Shown here in pieces: positions 30,071-40,218 of a stretch of DNA of 64,000 nt; the stretch's first letter is position 1; each line of letters begins with the position of its first letter. The DNA comes from Lachnospiraceae bacterium (GTDB lineage: Bacteria; Bacillota; Clostridia; Lachnospirales; Lachnospiraceae). Where the stretch lies: the NCBI GenBank assembly GCA_022774705.1, contig JALFLM010000005.1, positions 26,783-90,782 of the forward strand. The letters are read 5' to 3'. Made by a program: the position numbers and the translations under genes. A model generated the notes under the pieces. It made no database searches. It saw only the letters and a program-made list of their open reading frames with translations, and was not told where the DNA came from.

Positions 30071-30512
30071 TAATCTGGATGAGATGCAGGAACTTCAGCT
30101 TCTGCATATAGAACGCAATGGATGCTGGATGACCTTCTGGGGGCTGCTGGCCGTAATTATCATTCAGACAATCACAACTCCCGGCAATTTCAGGATTCTG
30201 GCCGGTGAATGGATTGTATTCATGTGTCAGGCACTGTATTTATCCACCAGCTGTATGCGCCGCGGTATCTGGGACAGACATTTCCGCCCCAACCTGCGCA
30301 CCAATATGCTGGCCAGCGGCCTGGCAGGACTTGCCTGCGGAATCATATTCGGTCTGGTTTCCTACATGAGATACGGTAAACTGATCGGATCTCTGGCAAC
30401 CGCCGTACTCATATTTATCTTTGTCTTTTTATGTACCATCATCGCACTGAGTTTTTCAGCAGCCTTATATAAAAAAAGACGCAGACGGATGGAAGAGGAA
30501 GGAGAAGATTAG
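30042..30512 (+). CDS. DUF6773-like membrane protein
   Basis: ORF-track frame 29910-30512; start at MKKMTKPTNNNLDEMQELQLL (30042), overlapping the HTH gene; 4 hydrophobic segments. Confidence 0.75.
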   Translation: MKKMTKPTNNNLDEMQELQLLHIERNGCWMTFWGLLAVIIIQTITTPGNFRILAGEWIVFMCQALYLSTSCMRRGIWDRHFRPNLRTNMLASGLAGLACGIIFGLVSYMRYGKLIGSLATAVLIFIFVFLCTIIALSFSAALYKKRRRRMEEEGED

Positions 30513-30529
30513 AACCGGCATGATTCAAA

Positions 30530-30575
30530 AAAAGAGGACTTTTGCTTCTCAGTGAGCAAAGTCCTCTTTTTGACA
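30530..30575. terminator. Rho-independent terminator
   Basis: AAAAAGAGGACTTTTGCTtctcagtgAGCAAAGTCCTCTTTTTG. Confidence 0.9.
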
Positions 30576-30616
30576 TAAAATAATCAGCAATTCAGCAGAG
30601 GCTGAATTGCCCTGCC

Positions 30617-31306
30617 TCAGATCTTGAACCGGTATCCAACCCCCCATATCGTCTCAATATACTGGGGTTTTGCCGTATTGAACTCTATCTTTTCACGAAT
30701 CTTTTTAATATGTACGGTAACTGTTGCAATATCCCCTACCGATTCCATATCCCAGATCTTCTTAAACAGTTCTTCCTTGGAGAATACATGGTTTGGATTC
30801 TGCGCAAGAAATGAAAGCAGATCGAATTCCTTGGTAGTAAACTGCTTCTCCACACCGTTTACATAAACCCGGCGGGCAGTTTTGTCAATCTTCAGCCCCC
30901 GGATCTCAATCATTTCATTCTGTGGTGTTGAACTCCCGATCAGTCTCTCATATCTGGCAAGGTGTGCCTTAACTCTGGCTACCAGCTCACTGGGGCTGAA
31001 AGGCTTCGTAATATAGTCATCTGCTCCCAGCCCAAGACCTCGGATCTTATCAATATCATCCTTTTTGGCCGATACCATCAATATGGGTGTATTCTTCTGC
31101 TTGCGGATACGCTTACAGATCTCAAATCCATCGATCTCCGGCAGCATCAGATCCTGAATGAACAGATCAAACTCCTCATGCAGAGCGCGATCCATACCGC
31201 TCTGCCCGTTGTTTTCAATCTCCACATCAAAGCCGCTTAATTCCAGATAATCCTTCTCCAGTTCGGCAATTGCTTCTTCATCCTCTATAATTAACAATCT
31301 ACTCAT
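30617..31306 (-). CDS. OmpR-family response regulator
   Basis: 229-aa ORF: receiver DLFIQDLMLPEIDGFEICKRIR and winged-helix TVTVHIKKIREKIE...IETIWGVGYRF. Confidence 0.95.
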   Translation of the reverse strand: MSRLLIIEDEEAIAELEKDYLELSGFDVEIENNGQSGMDRALHEEFDLFIQDLMLPEIDGFEICKRIRKQKNTPILMVSAKKDDIDKIRGLGLGADDYITKPFSPSELVARVKAHLARYERLIGSSTPQNEMIEIRGLKIDKTARRVYVNGVEKQFTTKEFDLLSFLAQNPNHVFSKEELFKKIWDMESVGDIATVTVHIKKIREKIEFNTAKPQYIETIWGVGYRFKI

Positions 31307-32792
31307 TGCGTACCTCCTGATATTTTCTCAATGCAAAATGCATGACCGTTCCTGTCCCTTCTCTGCTGCTGGCCCAGATCTGTCCGTCATGATCCTCAAT
31401 AATCTTTCGTACAATGGACAGACCGATACCACTTCCACCTTTCCGGGAACTTCGTGCCTTATCTGTACGGTAGAACCGGTCGAAAATATAGGGCAGATCC
31501 TTTGCTGCAATTCCCTTGCCGTTATCTTCGATCTCCACCTGGACAAAATCGCCCCGATCCTTGATCCGCATATTGATAATACCTTTTTTCTTATCCATAT
31601 ATTTAATGGAATTATTGATGATATTATTGATTACCCGTTTCATCTGCTCCGCATCCGCTATAATCTGTACATCCGCATCACAGAAGTTCATGTACTGCAT
31701 CTCAATACCCTGACCCTCCAGATCCAGCATCAGTTCTTCACTGCAGTCTCCAAAATAAGCAGACACATTGATCGGTGCAAAATTATACGGAATCTTATCC
31801 GTGTCAATCTTGGAATAAAAAGTAAGTTCATCGATCAGCCGGTCCATATCATTGGCCTTATTATAAATCGTACGGATATATTTGTCCAGTTTATCAGGCG
31901 AGGAAGCCACACCATCCATAATTCCTTCCACATAGCCTTTAATCGCTGTAATAGGCGTCTTTAGATCATGGGAAATATTGCTGATCAGTTCCTTATTGTC
32001 TTCGTCATAATGTACTTTGTCTTCCGAATTCTGTTTCAGACGCTGCCGCATCTCTTCAAAATCCATACATAACTGGCTGATCTCATCGTCTCCCTTTATA
32101 TTCAGTTCATAATCAAGATTACCGTCCCGAATCTCCTGAGTAGCCTTTTTCAGCTTACTGATCGGACTGACAATCGAACCATAGATCCACATAAGAAGAA
32201 GCAGTGCCGTAAACAGCATGATAATCACAACACTGACTCCCAGCTCCACATACATGCTTTTCAGCTGCGGCAGAGTGGTAATCGGCGTAACGACAAAAAC
32301 CGTGCCCTGAGCCCCGTCAGCAAACAGAAAATCATGCTGATTCAGCAGACAGTTTGTAACTTTGCCCGTATAAATCCGTAAATCGTAATCGGACACAGCA
32401 GCACCATACCCGGGCAGCTGACTCAGCAGTTCGGAAAGTCCGTTTCCCTCAACGCCGCAGTACAGGAACTCGTCATCACTTCTGACAATCAGCGAGGAAT
32501 ACCACTCTTTCAGTTTTCTGTTGAGATCCTCCTGGTACTCTGAATTACGGAACTTCTCTTTATTCTTCCCCAGTTCCTCAGTTACTGTCTGGTTTGACTT
32601 CGCAGCCAGCGCGTCAAACAGTTCCACCGTGTTGGCATTGAACAGATTGCCATCCTCGGCCTGCACCCCGTAAGCCTGATGCAGAAGCCTGACCTGATAA
32701 CCGTTCAGCACAAAAAAACAAAGCGAAACCAGACCAACCGGCACAAGCAGAATAATTACAAAAGCAATTGCAAGTCTGTTTCTAAGCTTCAT
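31299..32792 (-). CDS. HAMP-domain sensor histidine kinase
   Basis: 497-aa ORF: two TM, NISHDLKTPITAIKGYVEGI H-box, N/G boxes; overlaps the regulator by 8 bp. Confidence 0.95.
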   Translation of the reverse strand: MKLRNRLAIAFVIILLVPVGLVSLCFFVLNGYQVRLLHQAYGVQAEDGNLFNANTVELFDALAAKSNQTVTEELGKNKEKFRNSEYQEDLNRKLKEWYSSLIVRSDDEFLYCGVEGNGLSELLSQLPGYGAAVSDYDLRIYTGKVTNCLLNQHDFLFADGAQGTVFVVTPITTLPQLKSMYVELGVSVVIIMLFTALLLLMWIYGSIVSPISKLKKATQEIRDGNLDYELNIKGDDEISQLCMDFEEMRQRLKQNSEDKVHYDEDNKELISNISHDLKTPITAIKGYVEGIMDGVASSPDKLDKYIRTIYNKANDMDRLIDELTFYSKIDTDKIPYNFAPINVSAYFGDCSEELMLDLEGQGIEMQYMNFCDADVQIIADAEQMKRVINNIINNSIKYMDKKKGIINMRIKDRGDFVQVEIEDNGKGIAAKDLPYIFDRFYRTDKARSSRKGGSGIGLSIVRKIIEDHDGQIWASSREGTGTVMHFALRKYQEVRNE

Positions 32793-33018
32793 CCGGCATC
32801 TTCCTCCTACTTCCTTTTATCAGCATAATCTGACAGTTTCTTTCAGTATAACACAGCCTGACCGGATTATGTAAAAAGAAAGTCTAAACAATTCTGAAAT
32901 TTCTGTAAAAAAGGAACCGCTCTGAACAGCAATTAAAAAACTGCCCGAAGCCGGCCTGTAAAATACTGCCTGACTCTGAACAGTCATATATCCTTATTAT
33001 GTATCAGCCCGCACCTGT

Positions 33019-33657
33019 TTACTGCAGTTCAGCAAAGTGAAGCAGTGCCTTGCCGATCAAAGTTACCAGAACCGCACATACAATCGCTTCCGGAATTCCG
33101 TTTCCCACAACAATCGCCATAATAGCTGCAATCAGAGAACCTGTAATCTCCTTTGCAGCCATATACTGCTGTCCGAAAAAGATATAGATGCTGCCCATAA
33201 CCAGAATCGTGTTGGTCATGGAACCGAGCACGCCTGCAATAGGAAGTGCAATTGTTTCTTTTATTCTTCTTTTTCCCTTAAAAACCTTCATGATACCGGC
33301 AAATACGAAATATGCCACGATACCGATCAGAATACGGGGAACAAAGCAGACGATCAGACTTTTAAAATTGCCGTGAAAATCGCCTACTGAATAGAACGGT
33401 GAAAAGCAGAATGATGTCAGTGTCGGATTAAATGTAGCACTCAGCAGACTGGTTACTCCGAATATGAATCCAAGAAATGCTCCGGAAGCCGGCCCCATAA
33501 GAACAGCACCGATAATAACCGGAATGTGAAGTGTTGTGGCCTTAATCACTCCAACGGGAATATAACCGAGAAAAGGAACGTTGGCCATGATAATGATTAT
33601 TGCTGCAAATGCGGCAGTCAATACCATCTTCTGTGTTTTGTTTTTAAATTTGTACAT
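33019..33657 (-). CDS. ECF transporter S component
   Basis: Membrane ORF LHIPVIIGAVLMGPASGAFLGFIFG; start at MYKFKNKTQK after an AGGAGGA RBS. Confidence 0.85.
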   Translation of the reverse strand: MYKFKNKTQKMVLTAAFAAIIIIMANVPFLGYIPVGVIKATTLHIPVIIGAVLMGPASGAFLGFIFGVTSLLSATFNPTLTSFCFSPFYSVGDFHGNFKSLIVCFVPRILIGIVAYFVFAGIMKVFKGKRRIKETIALPIAGVLGSMTNTILVMGSIYIFFGQQYMAAKEITGSLIAAIMAIVVGNGIPEAIVCAVLVTLIGKALLHFAELQ

Positions 33658-33911
33658 AATTCCTCCTGCTGCTGTTCCATCCTTCAGGATACAGCGCATA
33701 AATAATAGTCAGGCTACGTATTTGATCTGCCTGCCAGAATCATTATATCAATACTGAAAAGAATGTCAATTGCCAATGTAATGGACTTCTGCATTTTATC
33801 ATATACTTGTAAAATTTCAGTTTATCAAATAAAATGATACAAGGGTCACAATGTCATATATTTAAGCTTACTTACCCTAAAGGGCACGTGTGAAAACTTC
33901 AGGAGGAAAAT

Positions 33912-34994
33912 ATGAATACTTTCAATGGAATATTAAAAGAAATTTCCATTACGGAAATTGAAAATGTAAAAATCGGCAATGCCGAGGACAGGGAGCATGC
34001 CACAGGATGTACGGTAATTCTCTGTGAACAGGGCGCTCCGGCCGGTATCGATGTGCGGGGCGGCGGTCCCGCTTCCCGTGAAACTGAACTGCTGAATCCT
34101 GTGGCAGCCTGCCAGGCCGTCCATGCCGTTCTGTTAAGCGGCGGAAGCGCATTCGGTCTCGATGCTGCCGGCGGTGTTATGGAATATCTGGCTGAAAAAG
34201 GAATCGGCTTTGCCGTAGGCAATGTCCGCGTCCCGCTGGTTGTGGAATCCTGCATTTTCGACCTGCTGTTCGTATCCGACCAGGTAAAACCGGACAAAGC
34301 CATGGCAAGAAAGGCCTGCGAAGCTGCCGAAAAAAACTGTCCCGCAGAGGGCAACGTGGGAGCCGGATGCGGTGCCACCGTAGGAAAAGTCGGCGGTCCC
34401 GAATACTGTATGAACTCCGGTCTCGGCATGTATGCCGTACAGCTTGGTGACCTGAAAGTAGGCGCCATCGTATCCGTCAATGCCTGCGGCGATGTCTATG
34501 ATGAAGAAACCAATCAGATTCTGGCCGGTATGCTGACACCGGATAAAAAAGGATTTGCAGACAGTGAAAAAGTCATGTATCAGATGTATGCTCAGATGAC
34601 TTCTTCCGCCGGAACACAGCCCGGCGCAGATGCCTCTGCAGGCTCTGAAGATTCCCTCAATGAAAATCCGGTCGGTACTTCTGTCGGCGCAGAAGGCGGA
34701 GTAACCAACACCACCATCGGCTGCATCATCACCAATGCACGGTTTGACAAATCACAGCTCAACAAAATCGCAGCATTTGCCCAGAATGGCTACGCCCGCT
34801 CCATCCGCCCTGTTCATACTATGAACGATGGTGATACCATCTACGCCCTGTCCACCGGCAGTCTTCAGTCCGACATCAACATTGCAGGAACTCTGGCTTC
34901 CCATGTCATGGCACAGGCTGTAAAAAATGCAGTTCTCCACACAGAAAGCTTCCACGGGCTTCCCTGTGCCGCCGACATTGCCGCAGCAGAATAA
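33912..34994 (+). CDS. P1 family peptidase (DmpA/aminopeptidase-like)
   Basis: 360-aa ORF: GCTVILCEQGAPAGIDVRGGGPASRETELL, VLLSGGSAFGLDAAGGVMEYL, GGVTNTTIGCIITNA catalytic segment. Confidence 0.92.
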   Translation: MNTFNGILKEISITEIENVKIGNAEDREHATGCTVILCEQGAPAGIDVRGGGPASRETELLNPVAACQAVHAVLLSGGSAFGLDAAGGVMEYLAEKGIGFAVGNVRVPLVVESCIFDLLFVSDQVKPDKAMARKACEAAEKNCPAEGNVGAGCGATVGKVGGPEYCMNSGLGMYAVQLGDLKVGAIVSVNACGDVYDEETNQILAGMLTPDKKGFADSEKVMYQMYAQMTSSAGTQPGADASAGSEDSLNENPVGTSVGAEGGVTNTTIGCIITNARFDKSQLNKIAAFAQNGYARSIRPVHTMNDGDTIYALSTGSLQSDINIAGTLASHVMAQAVKNAVLHTESFHGLPCAADIAAAE

Positions 34995-35118
34995 AAAGAA
35001 CAATAGAACACCTGCCTGCTGCTGAATGTATACCTTAAGAAAAATACTTCAGATATTTTGCCTGAAATACCCTGAAAGGCACACAGGCAGTCCTCTGCAA
35101 AAAATATATCTTATTCGG

Positions 35119-35811
35119 TTATCTCAGCATATAAACCAGATTTTCATACAGCCTCTGCCTGACTTTTTCTTCCGAAAGATCAGAATACAGTTTACCACAT
35201 TTGGCTGTTTTTTTATAACGTGCATAATCCATGACTGTATTGATAAATGCATTTTCCACAAAAAACAGGTTCAGACCGCTCATGACGATTCCTTCTTCTT
35301 CAGCAGGAATCAGAATCGTCTGAAACAGGTTCTCGATTTCCGATATACTGGGAGCGCATTTTATGAATTCTTCACGGAAACGGCCGGGAAAATTTCCGAT
35401 ATCATGGATAAACGGCATCAGTATCTGGAAAATATTCGTATCCGAATCTTCTGCTTCAAATAACGTATCCAGCATGACATCTACTTTTTTCCGAAAACCG
35501 TCTGCCTGGCATACTCTGCTCTTAATGATCCGGAGATGTTTGAAAATCGTATAAAGAACTGCTTTCACAATCAGTTCTTCCCGGGATTTGAAATAATCGT
35601 ATACGGTCCCCTTACCGATGCCGGCCTTTGCCGCAATATCCGAAACTTTCAGCTGAGTCAGGTCAGCCCCCTCTCTGGAGAGGGCTGAAACCGCCTCATA
35701 TAAAGCAACTGCTTTGGGAGATGAAGGATTCAGATATTCCAGCTTCTGATTCTCAGAATTCTCAGTTGTTTCCTGATTTTTAATACTTCTGTTATCAGCT
35801 TTCCTATCCAT
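35119..35811 (-). CDS. TetR/AcrR family regulator
   Basis: 230-aa ORF: LKVSDIAAKAGIGKGTVYDYFKSREELIVKAV. Confidence 0.92.
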   Translation of the reverse strand: MDRKADNRSIKNQETTENSENQKLEYLNPSSPKAVALYEAVSALSREGADLTQLKVSDIAAKAGIGKGTVYDYFKSREELIVKAVLYTIFKHLRIIKSRVCQADGFRKKVDVMLDTLFEAEDSDTNIFQILMPFIHDIGNFPGRFREEFIKCAPSISEIENLFQTILIPAEEEGIVMSGLNLFFVENAFINTVMDYARYKKTAKCGKLYSDLSEEKVRQRLYENLVYMLR

Positions 35812-38800
35812 CAGATTTCATCATCCTCTTCTTCCGCAAGCGGATCCTTCAGTTCTTTTTTCCTGTTAAGCAGATCGTAGATGCAGGGTACGACAAACAG
35901 AGTAAGCAGCGTACCGTACAGCAGACCGCCAACTGTTACGATTGCCATCGGTTTACCCATGGCAGCGCCCATATCGTTGCTGAATACCATGGTAGACATG
36001 GCCAGAATGGTAGTCAGCGCCGTCATCAGAATCGGACGCAGACGGGTCATGCCTGCTTCCGCAATGGCTTCGCGTTTACTCATACCGGCATAGCGCAGCT
36101 GGTTGATATAGTCGATCATAACGATACCATTGTTAACAATAATACCCGACAGCATAACGAAACCGATCAAAGCGATTACGCTGATTTCGCTGCCGGTAAT
36201 CCACAGGCCCAGCAGACCGCCGGTAAACGCCAGAGGAATCGTAAACATGATGATAAAGGGCGACAGCAGAGACTGGAACTGTGCAACCATGATCAGGTAC
36301 ATGAATGCCAGTGCAAGCGCCAGCATCAGACCGATCTGTTCAAATGCATCGTTGATGGTCTGATCTTCACCGGCCATTTCCCATGTACATCCTTTCGGAA
36401 GTTCATAGTCCTTCATGGCATCCTTTACATCATTGGAGACAAGACCAATGTTGTAACCATCTGCAATCTCCGCTGAAACCGTCAGATAGCGGGTCTGATT
36501 GCTTCGTGAAATAGAGTTCAGACCTTCTTCGTCCGAGAACGAAACAATATTTTTAACAGGAACCTCCACTTCTTCTTTATCCTCATTGGTTCCGGTTATC
36601 TTCATCTTTTTGATCTTATCTCTGGTCAGTTCCTCCTGCTCTCCGTCCACAACGTATACGTCGTAATCACAGGAATCAGTAGAAAGCGTCATGGAAGAGG
36701 ACGGCGACGCCAGTTCTGCCGCGATGGCCTGATATACCTGAGCCGTTGTAAGGCCGTATTCCATGGCCTTCTTTTCATCCACTGTCAGGCGCAGTTCAGG
36801 AGTCGTCTCACCGATACCGTTGGAAACATTCTGCGTTCCTTCTACATTTTCCAGAACATCTGCAATTCCTTCCGCAGCAGATTTCAGTTCATCCAGATCA
36901 CGTCCCTCCACACGGATGGAAATACCGCTGGCTGACAGGGATGACATATCCATGGTACTGGTATTGACTTCCAGCGTACAGTCCAGATCGGAAGTTCTGT
37001 TGAGGATCTCCTGTTTCAGCTTTTCTCCGGTCAGTTTCGTATCATCCTTCAGAATCAGATACATGGTAGAGCTGTTGCCCGAACTGTTGCCCGAACTGTT
37101 GCCCGAACTGCCGCCCATCATACTGCTCATGCTCAGACCACTGCTGGAACCGGCCATGGAACCGATATCACCGATGTCCTCGATTTCAAGCAGTCTGTCT
37201 GTTACCTGATCCGTAACTTCTCCCAGTTCTTTCAGGGATTTTTTCTTATCAACACTGATCGTTACCGTAGCCTGTGTACTGTCCATCTGAGGCATCAGAG
37301 CTGTACCGCGTGAAGCTGCCAGAACCGCGCTGACAATCAGAAGTGCAAGCGCCCCCACCAGTACAACCGGTTTAAAACGCAGACACCAGGAAATCATCAT
37401 ACCATAAACACTCTGAATCCCTTCATACAGCGGCTGAGATTTTTCCCTGCCCCGCTTCAGCATACGTGAACCCATCATGGGAACCAGTGTCAGCGCTACA
37501 ACAAGGCTGGCAGCCAGACAGAAAGCAATGGTCAGACCGAGATCCGCAAACAGCTGGCGGGTCAGTCCCTCCGTAAATACAATGGGTGCAAACACGCAGA
37601 TGGTAGTCAGAGTAGATGAAACAATAGCACCGGAAACCTGAACCGCCCCTTCAATGGCAGCCCGTTTCGCAGGCACTCCCTCCCGGCGCATACGGTAAAT
37701 ATTCTCAATAACGACGATGGAGTTATCCACCAGCATACCAACCCCCAGTGCCAAACCGGACAGGGAAATAATATTCAGTGAAATACCCGTAAAATACATC
37801 AGTACGATACAGGTCAGAATACTGATGGGAATTGAAAAAGCAATGATCAGCGTCGGTCTCCAGTCCTTCAGGAACAGAAGCAGGATCAGAATCGCCAGAA
37901 GAGCCCCCCACATCAGATTGCCAAGTACGGAATCCACAATCATATCGATATAAACACCCTGATCCATCAGCGTGATAAAATGAAGGCCGTCATATTCTTC
38001 TTCCAGCTCGTCAAATCTTCCCAGAATATTGTCACAAACATCACCTGTAGAATATCCCGTCTGTTTCTCCATTGTAAAGGCGATACCGGCGTGACCGTTG
38101 ATATTGGCATAAACTTCATCGGAATTATCGGTTATGATTACGTCTGCCACATCGGATAAAGTGATGGGATCCACACCGTCCATATGGAGATCCATCAGAA
38201 TCATATTTTCCAGATTTTCCGTTGAAGATGCCTTATCACCCACACGAATCAGATAATCGATGCCTTCCTCTGTCACATAACCGGCGGGCATGGAAAAACT
38301 CTGAGCGGTCAGCAGCTGTTTGATCAGATCGGTTGAAATGATATCATTCATGTCACTGCTGTCATAAGCACTTTCTTTGCTGTCATCCAGCTTTTTCTGA
38401 GCATCATCCAGTTCCTTCTGCCCGGACTCGATCTGAGTCAGGCCGGCGTTGACCTGAGCTGTACCGACAGCCATATCAATCGTTCCGCTGACACTTTTCG
38501 CATTCAGTTCCGCAAGAGCCTTCTCCAGCGAAGTTTTGCCGGATTTCACCTGTTCCAGCGCGTCGGAAAGCTGTTTTTCCGCCCCCTTAAGCTGTTTTGC
38601 ACCGCTGTCGATTCCGCTGATGCCTTCATCGATCTGAGCAATACCTTCATCCACCTGACTGATACCGGATTTCACCTCTGCAATATTATCGTCTTTGGAA
38701 TCAACCGCTTCCTGCAGTTCTTTCTGTGTTGCTTTCAGATCACTTTTCTGATTGCTCAGTTCGTTGATCTTTTTATCGAAATCCTTCTCCTCAAAAGAAG

Positions 38801-39983
38801 TCATGCCCAGAGCCGAAAGACCTGTTTCCAGCTGGCTGATACCTTCATCCGTCTGTTTCAGAGCAGCCTCCAGTGCGGCAGCAGTTTCCGTCTGTCCCGC
38901 TGTCTGAGCAGCTTCCAGCTGCGCGGTGAGATCGCTCTTTGTCTGCTTCAGTTCCTTCAGACTGTCCTTCGCCGTATAAAGCTGGTCCTCCGCAGACTCC
39001 AGCTGTTCAACCGCATCATTCACACTTTCCAGCTGAGCAGGCAGAGCATTCAGCGTGGTCAGGCTGGACTCCAGTTCTTTCTTTTTGTCCTGCAGTTCCT
39101 TTTTCTGATTCTGCAGCTCTTTTTTCTGATTCTGCAGCTCTGTCAGCTTTTCCTGTGCTTCCTTTAACTGATTCTCCAGATCCACCTGGGTTTTGAGCAA
39201 TTCGGACTGTTTGGAGGAAATCTGTCCCTGAGCATCACCCAGCTGCTTCGACATGGAATCCTTCTGAGAACTCAGTTCCTTCTGGGTATTCTCCAGCTTA
39301 TCCTTGCCTTCATCCAGCTCCTTCTGCGCGTCGTCCAGTTCCTGCTGGGCATCGTCGAATTTACCGTCCAGTGCATTATGAATCTTTTTATTTAAAGCAT
39401 CCACCTTTTCCTGGCGAAGGATAACCTGTACGCTTTCCTCCAGTTCGCCGCTGGCAGAAACAGAAGCAACACCGTCCACGCTCTGCAGTTCAGGCATGAT
39501 CTTATCTTCCACAAATCTTGTCAGATCTGCTGCACTGTCATAATTTTCATCCTCAACACCCGCAATCATGATGGGCATCATATCGGGATTCAGCTTCATG
39601 ATAATGGGACTGGAAATCATGTCATTGTTCCAGCTGGACTCCAGCTGATCAAGACTCTCCCTCATATCCAGAGAAGCCGTATCCATATTGGTATCCTCTT
39701 CGAACTCCAGGATAACAAGAGAAAAATTCTCATTGGAAACCGAAGATACATTCTTCATGTTGCTGATCGTGGCCATGGATTCCTCGATGGGAATGGTCAC
39801 TGCACTTTCAACCTCTTCCGGGCTGGCGCCGGGATATGTAGTAATTACAATCGCGTACGGCAGCTCCATACTGGGAAGAAGGTCAGTTGTCATCCTGGTA
39901 AATGAAACGTAACCCAGGATCAGAACCATAACTACTGCTACCACAACAGTAAACGGTTTTTTGACACTGAACTTTGAAATCAT
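35811..39983 (-). CDS. RND-family efflux transporter permease with large coiled-coil insertion
   Basis: 1390-aa ORF; RND motifs (GVGMLVDNSIVVIENIYRMR, TEGLTRQLFADLG). Residues ~200-560 are a Q/K/E/L-rich coiled coil in the first extracytoplasmic region. Confidence 0.94.
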   Translation of the reverse strand: MISKFSVKKPFTVVVAVVMVLILGYVSFTRMTTDLLPSMELPYAIVITTYPGASPEEVESAVTIPIEESMATISNMKNVSSVSNENFSLVILEFEEDTNMDTASLDMRESLDQLESSWNNDMISSPIIMKLNPDMMPIMIAGVEDENYDSAADLTRFVEDKIMPELQSVDGVASVSASGELEESVQVILRQEKVDALNKKIHNALDGKFDDAQQELDDAQKELDEGKDKLENTQKELSSQKDSMSKQLGDAQGQISSKQSELLKTQVDLENQLKEAQEKLTELQNQKKELQNQKKELQDKKKELESSLTTLNALPAQLESVNDAVEQLESAEDQLYTAKDSLKELKQTKSDLTAQLEAAQTAGQTETAAALEAALKQTDEGISQLETGLSALGMTSFEEKDFDKKINELSNQKSDLKATQKELQEAVDSKDDNIAEVKSGISQVDEGIAQIDEGISGIDSGAKQLKGAEKQLSDALEQVKSGKTSLEKALAELNAKSVSGTIDMAVGTAQVNAGLTQIESGQKELDDAQKKLDDSKESAYDSSDMNDIISTDLIKQLLTAQSFSMPAGYVTEEGIDYLIRVGDKASSTENLENMILMDLHMDGVDPITLSDVADVIITDNSDEVYANINGHAGIAFTMEKQTGYSTGDVCDNILGRFDELEEEYDGLHFITLMDQGVYIDMIVDSVLGNLMWGALLAILILLLFLKDWRPTLIIAFSIPISILTCIVLMYFTGISLNIISLSGLALGVGMLVDNSIVVIENIYRMRREGVPAKRAAIEGAVQVSGAIVSSTLTTICVFAPIVFTEGLTRQLFADLGLTIAFCLAASLVVALTLVPMMGSRMLKRGREKSQPLYEGIQSVYGMMISWCLRFKPVVLVGALALLIVSAVLAASRGTALMPQMDSTQATVTISVDKKKSLKELGEVTDQVTDRLLEIEDIGDIGSMAGSSSGLSMSSMMGGSSGNSSGNSSGNSSTMYLILKDDTKLTGEKLKQEILNRTSDLDCTLEVNTSTMDMSSLSASGISIRVEGRDLDELKSAAEGIADVLENVEGTQNVSNGIGETTPELRLTVDEKKAMEYGLTTAQVYQAIAAELASPSSSMTLSTDSCDYDVYVVDGEQEELTRDKIKKMKITGTNEDKEEVEVPVKNIVSFSDEEGLNSISRSNQTRYLTVSAEIADGYNIGLVSNDVKDAMKDYELPKGCTWEMAGEDQTINDAFEQIGLMLALALAFMYLIMVAQFQSLLSPFIIMFTIPLAFTGGLLGLWITGSEISVIALIGFVMLSGIIVNNGIVMIDYINQLRYAGMSKREAIAEAGMTRLRPILMTALTTILAMSTMVFSNDMGAAMGKPMAIVTVGGLLYGTLLTLFVVPCIYDLLNRKKELKDPLAEEEDDEI
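37072..37117. repeat. 12-bp tandem repeat (CCCGAACTGTTG)n inside the RND gene
   Basis: Encodes SSGNSSGNSSGNSS. Confidence 0.85.
39071..39146. repeat. ~21-bp tandem repeat in the RND coiled-coil coding region
   Basis: Encodes LQNQKKELQNQKKELQDKKKEL. Confidence 0.8.
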
Positions 39984-40007
39984 CGCCTGTTCTCCTCCAT
40001 ATATCTC

Positions 40008-40025
40008 CGACCGACCGGTCGGTCG
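40008..40025. promoter_or_regulatory. Perfect 18-bp palindrome CGACCGACCGGTCGGTCG, probable TetR operator
   Basis: Sits just upstream of the RND-tetR operon. Confidence 0.85.
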
Positions 40026-40218
40026 ATTAATTCGTATCTCAGTCTAATACTGCATCAGCAAAAAGTCAATGCAGCGGCCATTAAAAAAATCTAAACAAAT
40101 CATTAAATATCAGATTTTCAGCAGAGCACGGCTTTAACCTCAAACCGGTTCGCCTTGCAACCTTCTTCAATATGGGGTAAGATATGGGAAAACAGATTTT
40201 CAAAAGGAGACTTTTTAT

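Noticed and set aside
32919-32986. Two direct copies of CTCTGAACAG in the gap before the ECF transporter gene
   Set aside because: Short and in direct orientation; not enough to call the same element, though worth including in a genome repeat search.
33658-33740. Possible vitamin riboswitch upstream of the ECF S component
   Set aside because: No recognisable THF, TPP, preQ1 or cobalamin core.
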